In this document: piece by piece, positions 1 through 5,302 of the stretch | Position numbering within the stretch: the stretch's first letter is position 1 | Layout: each line of letters opens with the position of its first letter | NCBI GenBank assembly: GCA_021203705.1 | Contig: JAJQAR010000113.1 | Coordinates: 1 to 5,302, forward strand | Origin: Prevotella sp. | Lineage (GTDB): Bacteria > Bacteroidota > Bacteroidia > Bacteroidales > Bacteroidaceae | Reading direction: 5' to 3' | Length of the DNA stretch: 5,302 bases | The notes under the pieces: generated by a model | What the model saw: only the letters and a program-made list of their open reading frames with translations | Database searches by the model: none | Told to the model about the DNA's origin: nothing | Position numbers and translations under genes: made by a program

Positions 1-56
1 GGCTAGGACGAGAGATTTTCATTCTCTAAAGAGGAGTTCGACTCTCCTAGGGACTA
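1..56 (+). tRNA. tRNA-Glu (anticodon TTC), 5'-truncated by window edge
   Basis: This is the 3' three-quarters of a tRNA; the window begins in the D-loop at the conserved GG. The 3' side of the D-stem is GGAC at 6-9. The anticodon stem pairs 11-15 (AGAGA) with 23-27 (TCTCT) around a 7-base loop TTTTCAT, which puts the anticodon TTC at 18-20 and so decodes glutamate. The T-arm pairs 32-36 (AGGAG) with 44-48 (CTCCT) around TTCGACT. The 3' acceptor strand is 49-55 (AGGGACT) with discriminator A56. The next bases are CGA, so CCA is not encoded and would be added after transcription. The 5' acceptor strand lies outside the window and its pairing cannot be checked. Confidence 0.9.
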
Positions 57-86
57 CGAAAAATAACAAGAAAACGATACAGAAAG

Positions 87-341
87 ATGGCAAATCACAA
101 ATCATCATTCAAGAGAATCCGTCAGACAAAGACGAGAACGCAGCACAACAGATATTATGCAAAGACGATGCGTAACGCTGTTCGCAAGTTGCGTGCAATG
201 ACTGATAAGGAAGAGGCTTTGAAGCTCTATCCGAGTGTACAAAAAATGCTTGACAAATTGGCAAAGACCAATATTATCCATAAGAACAAGGCAGCGAACC
301 TGAAATCAAGTATCGCATGCCGCATCAACAAGTTAGCGTAA
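87..341 (+). CDS. rpsT: 30S ribosomal protein S20
   Basis: S20 binds 16S rRNA early in assembly of the small ribosomal subunit. The 84-residue product is close to the usual 84-88 residues. It starts [13 protein letters not shown], with the typical lysine/arginine-rich N-terminal helix, and continues through the family-like RNAVRKLRA segment and the C-terminal [23 protein letters not shown] helix, including the HKNKAA stretch typical of S20. The ATG is the natural start because it gives the standard MANHKS N-terminus. Its leader is A-rich with no clear Shine-Dalgarno. It lies only 30 bases after the tRNA-Glu with no visible promoter between, so the two are probably co-transcribed. A hairpin terminator follows 24 bases after the stop, making rpsT the last gene of that transcript. 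Confidence 0.97.
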   Translation: MANHKSSFKRIRQTKTRTQHNRYYAKTMRNAVRKLRAMTDKEEALKLYPSVQKMLDKLAKTNIIHKNKAANLKSSIACRINKLA

Positions 342-365
342 GGACTATTGGTTACGCACAGGAAT

Positions 366-403
366 AAAAAGAACTGTTGCCTTATCAGGTGACAGTTCTT
401 TTT
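366..403 (+). terminator. Rho-independent-type terminator after rpsT
   Basis: A perfect 12-bp inverted repeat pairs 366-377 (AAAAAGAACTGT) with 392-403 (ACAGTTCTTTTT). It can be extended inward by TGCC/GGTG (378-381 with 388-391, two of the pairs G-T wobbles), leaving a 6-base loop TTATCA. The 3' arm ends in five T residues. Because the 5' arm starts with five A residues, the element could also terminate transcription on the opposite strand. It separates rpsT from the downstream suf operon. Confidence 0.88.
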
Positions 404-426
404 CGTGAAAACATTTTTATAAAACT

Positions 427-458
427 TTTGCTCCATACCCTCATATTTCGTAAATTTG
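427..458 (+). promoter_or_regulatory. Bacteroidota-type promoter for the suf operon
   Basis: The -33 element TTTG is at 427-430 and the -7 element TAAATTTG is at 451-458, a full match to the Bacteroidota consensus TAnnTTTG. The spacer is 20 bases, close to the usual 19-21. Transcription would be expected to start a few bases downstream, around 462-465, giving a leader of roughly 40 bases before the sufB ATG. The start site is inferred from the motif. The placement, after the rpsT terminator and before the first suf gene, supports the call. Confidence 0.78.
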
Positions 459-483
459 CAAACCTTTCAGGTATAGGGTATGG
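433..483. repeat. Perfect 9-bp inverted repeat straddling the suf promoter (possible operator)
   Basis: CCATACCCT at 433-441 is the exact reverse complement of AGGGTATGG at 475-483, with 33 bases between. The left arm lies in the spacer between the -33 and -7 promoter elements, and the right arm lies in the predicted 5' leader. Since the left arm is upstream of the likely transcription start, the two arms would not be together in the mRNA, so any function would be as DNA, for example a pair of regulator binding sites. The repeat itself is seen directly; the operator role is inference. Confidence 0.45.
470..483 (+). repeat. Tandem 7-base direct repeat in the suf leader
   Basis: GGTATAG (470-476) is followed immediately by GGTATGG (477-483), a match of 6 in 7. 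The second copy forms most of the right arm of the larger inverted repeat, and its reverse complement CCATACC sits at 433-439. The promoter region therefore holds three copies of one GGTAT-containing element, two direct and one inverted. The run is short and could be chance. Confidence 0.35.
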
Positions 484-502
484 TCAAAACTGATAAAAAG
501 AG

Positions 503-1960
503 ATGGATAATAAAGTGAGCGACAACAGTTTCGTAAGGCAGGTAGCGGAACAGAAATACGAGTTTGGGTTCACCACCGACGTGCATACAGACATCATCGA
601 CGTGGGACTGAATGAGGATGTCGTGCGCCTTATATCAGCAAAAAAGGGTGAGCCAGAATGGTTGCTCGATTTCCGTTTGAAAGCGCTCAACTACTGGAAA
701 ACCCTCGAGCATCCAAAGTGGGGGCATATCAACTTGCCCGACATCGACTACCAGGCTATTTCCTATTATGCCGACCCAATGGCAAAAAAGAAGTCAGGTG
801 AGAAGAAAGAGATTGACCCAGAGATGATGAAGACATTTGAGAAACTCGGTATTCCTCTTGAGGAACGCCTGATACTCAGTGGTCAGACTGCCGTCGATGC
901 CATCATGGACTCTGTGTCGGTAAAGACGACATACAAGGACAAGCTCGCTGAAAAGGGAATAATATTCTGTTCCATCGGTGAGGCCATAAAAAACCATCCC
1001 GACCTTGTAAGGGAGTACTTGGGAACGGTTGTTCCCTACCGGGATAATTTCTTCGCTGCACTTAACAGTGCTGTGTTCAGTGACGGATCATTTGTTTACA
1101 TCCCGAAGGGAGTGCGCAGTCCTATGGAACTAAGTTCATATTTCCGTATCAATGCAAGGAATACGGGACAGTTTGAGAGAACGCTCATTGTGGCAGAGGA
1201 CGATTCTTATGTCTCCTATTTGGAAGGCTGCACCGCACCAATGAGAGACGAGAACCAACTGCATGCCGCCATCGTGGAGATTATCGTAAAGGACAATGCA
1301 GAAGTAAAATACTCAACCGTGCAAAACTGGTACCCTGGTGATGAGAATGGCAAGGGCGGTGTGTTCAACCTCGTGACAAAGCGTGGAGAGCTGCGAGGCA
1401 ACAACTCCAAACTGTCGTGGACACAGGTGGAGACAGGATCGGCGATAACGTGGAAATACCCCTCATGTATATTGCGTGGCGACAACTCACAGGCAGAGTT
1501 TTATTCCGTTGCCGTAACCAACCACTACCAGGAGGCCGATACGGGAACGAAGATGATACACCTCGGCAAGAACACAAAGAGTACGATAATCAGCAAGGGT
1601 ATAAGTGCGGGGCGCAGCCAGAACTCTTATCGTGGTTTGGTGCGTGTGGGAGCGAATGCCGACAATGCGAGGAATTACAGTTCTTGCGACAGTCTTCTGC
1701 TCGGCAGCGACTGTGGAGCGCATACCTTCCCATACATGGATATCCACAACGACACCGCAATAGTGGAGCACGAGGCGACGACAAGTAAGATCAGCGAGGA
1801 CCAACTGTTCTATTGCAACCAGAGGGGAATACCAATGGAACAGGCGGTAGGACTGATAGTAAACGGTTATGCCAAAGATGTGCTCAACAAACTACCTATG
1901 GAGTTTGCCGTTGAAGCCCAGAAACTCCTGTCGGTATCGTTGGAAGGAACGGTAGGTTAA
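503..1960 (+). CDS. sufB: Fe-S cluster assembly scaffold protein SufB
   Basis: SufB is the scaffold subunit of the cytosolic SufBCD complex, which receives persulfide sulfur and builds Fe-S clusters together with SufD and the SufC ATPase. The product is 485 residues (E. coli SufB is 495). After a mostly helical N-terminal part comes the family's beta-helix core, roughly residues 170-430, then a helical C-terminal part. The motif [16 protein letters not shown] places C243 at the position of the E. coli sulfur acceptor C254. NYSSCDS places C395 at E. coli C405, and [10 protein letters not shown] places H423/E424 at H433/E434; these residues are implicated in cluster formation at the SufB-SufD interface. 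[11 protein letters not shown] and [15 protein letters not shown] are also highly characteristic. The ATG sits about 40 bases after the predicted transcription start. It is the first gene of a sufBCDS operon, 25 bases ahead of sufC. No key residue is missing. Confidence 0.98.
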   Translation: MDNKVSDNSFVRQVAEQKYEFGFTTDVHTDIIDVGLNEDVVRLISAKKGEPEWLLDFRLKALNYWKTLEHPKWGHINLPDIDYQAISYYADPMAKKKSGEKKEIDPEMMKTFEKLGIPLEERLILSGQTAVDAIMDSVSVKTTYKDKLAEKGIIFCSIGEAIKNHPDLVREYLGTVVPYRDNFFAALNSAVFSDGSFVYIPKGVRSPMELSSYFRINARNTGQFERTLIVAEDDSYVSYLEGCTAPMRDENQLHAAIVEIIVKDNAEVKYSTVQNWYPGDENGKGGVFNLVTKRGELRGNNSKLSWTQVETGSAITWKYPSCILRGDNSQAEFYSVAVTNHYQEADTGTKMIHLGKNTKSTIISKGISAGRSQNSYRGLVRVGANADNARNYSSCDSLLLGSDCGAHTFPYMDIHNDTAIVEHEATTSKISEDQLFYCNQRGIPMEQAVGLIVNGYAKDVLNKLPMEFAVEAQKLLSVSLEGTVG

Positions 1961-1985
1961 TAAAGAAAAGATTTAGAAACGAGAT

Positions 1986-2738
1986 ATGTTAGAAGTCAGA
2001 GATCTGCACGCCAAGATAGGCGACAAGGAAATACTGAAAGGTATCAACCTCACCATAAAAGACGGTGAGACACACGCCATAATGGGACCTAACGGGTCGG
2101 GGAAGTCAACGTTGAGTGCCGTACTTGTAGGAAATCCCCTTTATGAGGTGACAGGCGGAACTGTGGTTTTCAACGGCAAGAATCTGCTTGAGATGAAGCC
2201 GGAGGACCGCTCCCACGAAGGACTGTTTTTGTCATTCCAATACCCGGTGGAAATTCCTGGTGTATCGATGAACAATTTCATGCGAGCCGCCATAAACGAA
2301 AAGCGGAAGTATGAGGGAAAGACACCTCTCAATGCCGCCGAGTTTCTGAAACTGATGCGTGAGAAGAGGAAAATCGTGGAACTCGACACAAAACTTGCCA
2401 ACCGTTCTGTAAACGAGGGTTTCAGTGGCGGAGAGAAGAAGCGCAACGAGATATTCCAGATGGCGATGTTAGAGCCGAAACTATCAATACTCGACGAGAC
2501 AGACTCTGGTCTTGATGTTGACGCATTGCGTATCGTTGCCGAGGGAGTTAACAAGTTGAAGACCCCAGACACGAGTTATATCGTGATAACCCACTACGAC
2601 CGTCTCCTTGACATCATAAAGCCAGACGTGATACACGTGTTGTACGACGGCAGAATAGTAAAGACAGCCGGACCAGAACTCGCCCGTGAGATAGAGGAAA
2701 AAGGCTATGACTGGATAAAAGCAGAGGTTTCCAATTAA
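1986..2738 (+). CDS. sufC: Fe-S cluster assembly ATPase SufC
   Basis: SufC is the ABC-type ATPase of the SufBCD complex. Unlike transporter ATPases it acts in the cytosol, binding SufB and SufD and using ATP to rearrange them for cluster assembly. All nucleotide-binding motifs are visible in the 250-residue product: Walker A GPNGSGKST (34-42, K40), Q-loop FQYP (Q85), ABC signature FSGGEKKR (SGGE 147-150), Walker B/D-loop LSILDETDSGLD (D170, E171) and H-loop ITHYDRLL (H203). K40, E171 and H203 have the same numbers as in E. coli SufC. The FSGGEKKRNE and DETDSGLD wording separates SufC from ordinary ABC transporter subunits. The gene ends two bases before the sufD start, so the two are probably translationally coupled. 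The leader between sufB and sufC is 25 A-rich bases with no independent promoter seen. Confidence 0.98.
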   Translation: MLEVRDLHAKIGDKEILKGINLTIKDGETHAIMGPNGSGKSTLSAVLVGNPLYEVTGGTVVFNGKNLLEMKPEDRSHEGLFLSFQYPVEIPGVSMNNFMRAAINEKRKYEGKTPLNAAEFLKLMREKRKIVELDTKLANRSVNEGFSGGEKKRNEIFQMAMLEPKLSILDETDSGLDVDALRIVAEGVNKLKTPDTSYIVITHYDRLLDIIKPDVIHVLYDGRIVKTAGPELAREIEEKGYDWIKAEVSN

Positions 2739-2740
2739 TT

Positions 2741-4087
2741 ATGCAGACAGAGAAGCAATATATCGACCTATACGAACAGTGCCGGGATTTGATATTCAAG
2801 CACGGTTGTGAACCAATGAACGCAGTACGTGATGTGGCGTTCGAGAGTTTCAAGCGTCTTGGCTTCCCGACAAAAAAGGTTGAGAGATACAAATATACCG
2901 ACATACCGAAACTGTTTGAGCCGAACTATGGCCTCAACCTGAACCGCTTGGAGATACCCGTCAACCCATACGATGCATTCAAGTGTGACGTGCCCAACCT
3001 GAGTACCGCACTATATTTCATGGTGAACGACGGTTTCTATAATAAAATTAAACTAAAGGGACAGGCATTGCCAGAAGGGGTGATTATAAATTCTCTGAGT
3101 AATATAGCGGCAGAAAATCCCCATTTCATCGCCAAATATTATGCTAAAATAGCCAACATAGAGGAAGACGCAATAACAGCCCTCAACACCATGCTGGCGC
3201 AAGACGGACTGCTTGTATATGTTCCAAAAGGTGTAATAGTGGAAAAAGCAATTCAGGTGATAAACATCTTGCGTTCTGATGTAGATTTGATGGTCAATAG
3301 GAGAGTACTTATCATTGTTGAGGAGGGTGCGGAGATAAAACTGCTGTTCTGCGACCATGCCGCAGATGACCGCAATTTCCTGACAACGCAGGTTATAGAG
3401 GCATACGTAGACGACAATGCCTGTCTTGACTTATACTGTCTTGAGGAGACACATGCCAAAAACGTGCGAGTAAGTAATTTGTTTATTGACCAACAGGCAA
3501 ATAGTCGTGTCAACCACAACATAATAACCTTGCACAATGGAGTAACACGCAACCGCACCGACCTTGTATTCAGTGGTGAGGGAGCGGAGTGTAACCTTTC
3601 CGGTTGTGTGATTGCCGACAAGGAACAACATGTTGACAACAACACGCTTATTGACCATAAAGTAGGACATTGCACGAGCAAGGAGCTGTATAAATACGTC
3701 CTCAACGACAAGGCGGTAGGGGCGTTTGCTGGTAAGGTACTTGTCAGGCACGGAGCACAAAAGACTATATCACAGGAGTCTAACCAGAACCTGTGCGCCA
3801 CGAAGGAGGCACGCATGTTTACCCAACCGATGCTTGAGATCTACGCCGATGATGTGAAGTGTGCACATGGCAGTTCTGTAGGTCAACTCAACGACGCCGC
3901 TTTGTTCTATATGCGGCAGCGGGGCATCAGTCAGAAAGAGGCGAAACTGCTTTTGGAATTTGCTTTCATCAATGAGGTTGTTGACGGCATAAAACTATCC
4001 CCATTGCGGGACCGTCTGCATTACCTTGTGGAAAAACGATTTAGGGGAGAACTGAGTAAGTGCTCCGGTTGCAAGCTCTGCCATTAA
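2741..4087 (+). CDS. sufD: Fe-S cluster assembly protein SufD, with Cys-rich C-terminal tail
   Basis: SufD is the SufB paralogue that pairs with it in the SufBC2D complex and contributes to iron entry and cluster formation. The 448-residue product is somewhat longer than E. coli SufD (423). The N-terminal helical part includes ERYKYTDIPKLF (near residue 50), typical of the family. The beta-helix core carries GAQKT (338-342) and MLEIYADDVKCAHGSSVGQ, where C374 and H376 match E. coli C358 and H360, the latter a key interface residue. LFYMRQRGIS and the helix after it close the SDF domain. The protein ends SKCSGCKLCH, giving a CxxCxxC motif at C441, C444 and C447 with no counterpart in E. coli SufD as I recall it. 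The start follows the sufC stop by two bases. Beyond the tail nothing is unusual. Confidence 0.96.
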   Translation: MQTEKQYIDLYEQCRDLIFKHGCEPMNAVRDVAFESFKRLGFPTKKVERYKYTDIPKLFEPNYGLNLNRLEIPVNPYDAFKCDVPNLSTALYFMVNDGFYNKIKLKGQALPEGVIINSLSNIAAENPHFIAKYYAKIANIEEDAITALNTMLAQDGLLVYVPKGVIVEKAIQVINILRSDVDLMVNRRVLIIVEEGAEIKLLFCDHAADDRNFLTTQVIEAYVDDNACLDLYCLEETHAKNVRVSNLFIDQQANSRVNHNIITLHNGVTRNRTDLVFSGEGAECNLSGCVIADKEQHVDNNTLIDHKVGHCTSKELYKYVLNDKAVGAFAGKVLVRHGAQKTISQESNQNLCATKEARMFTQPMLEIYADDVKCAHGSSVGQLNDAALFYMRQRGISQKEAKLLLEFAFINEVVDGIKLSPLRDRLHYLVEKRFRGELSKCSGCKLCH

Positions 4088-4104
4088 AAGTCCTATAACC
4101 AGTG

Positions 4105-4123
4105 ATTTCACCGAAAGTGAAAT
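4105..4123 (+). repeat. Hairpin in the sufD-sufS intergenic gap
   Basis: A perfect 7-bp inverted repeat pairs ATTTCAC (4105-4111) with GTGAAAT (4117-4123) around a 5-base loop CGAAA. A further copy of ATTTCA at 4126-4131 could pair with TGAAAT (4118-4123), but the short loop makes that alternative weak. No T-run follows, so it does not look like a full terminator. It sits in the only sizeable gap inside the operon (53 bases), 17 bases before the sufS start. It could affect mRNA processing or the level of sufS translation; that role is inference. Confidence 0.5.
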
Positions 4124-4140
4124 ACATTTCAAAATTTGAT

Positions 4141-5302
4141 ATGTACGACATTAACAAGATACGCAACGATTTTCCAATCCTCAGTCGCACAGTTTACGAC
4201 CGTCCATTGATATACTTTGACAATGCCGCCACGACGCAGAAGCCGAGGCAGGTTGTCAATGCCATCACCGATGAGTATTACAATGTAAACGCCAATGTCC
4301 ACAGAGGAGTGCATTACCTGTCTCAACAGGCAACCGATCTGCACGAGCAGGCACGTGAGAAAGTGCGTGCATTCATCAATGCAAAGTCTGTGAACGAGAT
4401 AGTATTCACACGGGGAACGACTGAAAGCCTTAACCTTGTGGCATCATCATTCTGCGAGGCGTTCATGCACGAGGGTGACGAGGTGATTGTATCCGTTATG
4501 GAGCACCACTCCAACATAGTGCCATGGCAGATATTGGCGGCAAGGAAAGGGATTTCAATTCGTGTCATCCCTATGAGCGACAAAGGCGAGATACTAATAG
4601 ATGAATACCGAAAACTGTTCACTGAAAGGACAAAAATCGTCAGTGTCACGCATGTCAGCAATACATTGGGAACAGTGAATCCAGTGAAAGAAATGATACG
4701 CATTGCCCATGAGCATGGAGTGCCGACAATGATAGACGGTGCACAGAGCGTGCCGCATTTCAAGGTGGACATGCAAGAATTGGACTGTGATTTCTATGCT
4801 TTCAGTGGTCATAAGATGTACGGGCCGACAGGTATTGGTGTACTCTACGGTAAGGAGGATATGCTCGACCGACTGCCGCCATATCAGGGAGGAGGCGAGA
4901 TGATAGAGAGTGTCAGTTTTGAGAAGACCGTGTTTGAACATTTGCCTTTCAAATTCGAGGCCGGTACTCCTGATTATGTCGCCACGCACGGATTGGCGAC
5001 GGCTATCGACTACCTCAACGCATTGGGTATGGAAAATATCACACTGCATGAGAAAGAACTCACTGCATACGCTATGGAGCGGATGAGAACCATCGATGGA
5101 ATCAGGATTTTTGGTGAGTCAGAGAACAAGGATGCCGTTATCTCTTTCCTCGTCGGCAACATCCACCACCTCGACATGGGCACCCTACTCGACCGTCTTG
5201 GCATCGCCCTGCGCACCGGTCATCATTGTGCCCAACCGCTGATGATACGTTTGGGAATACAAGGTACCGTGCGTGCGTCTTTCGCTCTATACAACACGAA
5301 AG
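4141..5302 (+). CDS. sufS: Cysteine desulfurase SufS (3' end beyond window)
   Basis: SufS is the PLP-dependent group II cysteine desulfurase that converts cysteine to alanine and holds the sulfur as a persulfide for SufBCD. The frame stays open to the window end (387 full codons); E. coli SufS is 406 residues, so about 18 are missing. Visible residues, each one less than the E. coli number: H122 in MEHHSNIVPW (stacks on PLP), D199 and Q202 in IDGAQSVPH, the PLP lysine K225 in SGHKMYGPTG, the catalytic C363 in RTGHHCAQPLM, and R378 in VRASFALYNTK (substrate carboxylate). The ATG gives the standard N-terminus MYDINKIRNDFPIL ahead of YFDNAATTQKP. A GTG in frame at 4117 is a less likely start. 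A 53-base gap with a hairpin separates it from sufD, and no separate promoter is convincing, so it is probably the fourth gene of the operon. Confidence 0.97.
   Translation, partial: MYDINKIRNDFPILSRTVYDRPLIYFDNAATTQKPRQVVNAITDEYYNVNANVHRGVHYLSQQATDLHEQAREKVRAFINAKSVNEIVFTRGTTESLNLVASSFCEAFMHEGDEVIVSVMEHHSNIVPWQILAARKGISIRVIPMSDKGEILIDEYRKLFTERTKIVSVTHVSNTLGTVNPVKEMIRIAHEHGVPTMIDGAQSVPHFKVDMQELDCDFYAFSGHKMYGPTGIGVLYGKEDMLDRLPPYQGGGEMIESVSFEKTVFEHLPFKFEAGTPDYVATHGLATAIDYLNALGMENITLHEKELTAYAMERMRTIDGIRIFGESENKDAVISFLVGNIHHLDMGTLLDRLGIALRTGHHCAQPLMIRLGIQGTVRASFALYNTK

Noticed and set aside
227..436. 69-codon minus-strand frame across the end of rpsT and its terminator
   Set aside because: It runs through the terminator hairpin and has no recognisable content; its hydrophobic look comes from reverse-complementing A-rich sequence.
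1417..1788. 123-codon open frame on the plus strand in another frame of sufB
   Set aside because: It overlaps the most conserved part of sufB ([11 protein letters not shown] through VEHEATTSK); the alternative translation resembles no protein I know.
3253..3816. 187-codon open frame on the minus strand
   Set aside because: It lies wholly antisense to sufD, whose product is conserved along its length. The antisense translation shows no recognisable domain and has the serine/leucine/threonine-rich look of a shadow frame.
4117..4119. GTG in frame upstream as an alternative sufS start
   Set aside because: It would add eight residues not typical of SufS and would place the start inside the hairpin; the ATG at 4141 gives the standard N-terminus.
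4131..4138. AAAATTTG as a -7 promoter element for sufS
   Set aside because: It lacks the first T of TAnnTTTG, no TTTG lies at the right distance upstream, and transcription would begin at or after the sufS start codon.
4323..5049. Two overlapping minus-strand open frames (4323-4772 and 4594-5049)
   Set aside because: Both are antisense to sufS, which keeps all its catalytic residues in one continuous frame.
1..5302. CRISPR arrays, insertion sequences, attachment sites, riboswitches or phage genes
   Set aside because: No regularly spaced repeats, transposase or integrase-like frames or terminal repeats were seen. The tRNA-Glu end is followed directly by rpsT with no sign of an integrated element.

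Overview
The window looks like ordinary chromosome from a member of the Bacteroidota, probably a Prevotella/Bacteroides-type organism. Three things point there: a TTTG-N20-TAnnTTTG promoter upstream of the main operon, start codons with A-rich leaders and no clear Shine-Dalgarno, and protein sequences that read like Bacteroidales homologues. No database search was possible, so the genus is an inference. All genes are on the + strand and coding density is high; no gene-free stretch exceeds 161 bases.

Layout: (1) bases 1-56 are the 3' part of a tRNA-Glu(TTC), cut by the window edge. (2) Thirty bases later comes rpsT (87-341, ribosomal protein S20), closed by a strong hairpin terminator (366-403). 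(3) A Bacteroidota-type promoter (427-458), flanked by a perfect 9-bp inverted repeat, leads into a suf operon: sufB (503-1960), sufC (1986-2738), sufD (2741-4087) and sufS (4141 to beyond the window end, about 18 codons missing). sufS has no stop codon inside the window but is clearly a real gene.

How the genes work together: SufS removes sulfur from cysteine as a persulfide. Sulfur is passed, normally through a SufE- or SufU-type carrier not seen here, to the SufBCD scaffold. There the SufC ATPase drives the conformational change that lets an Fe-S cluster form at the SufB-SufD interface. The catalytic residues expected from the E. coli proteins are present in all four proteins. No sufA, sufE, sufU or regulator gene lies in the window.

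I found no previously undescribed system. The points worth a second look are small: the inverted repeat straddling the suf promoter, a CxxCxxC tail at the SufD C-terminus, a hairpin in the sufD-sufS gap, a residue in SufS suggesting which sulfur carrier it uses, and the tRNA-Glu/rpsT linkage.
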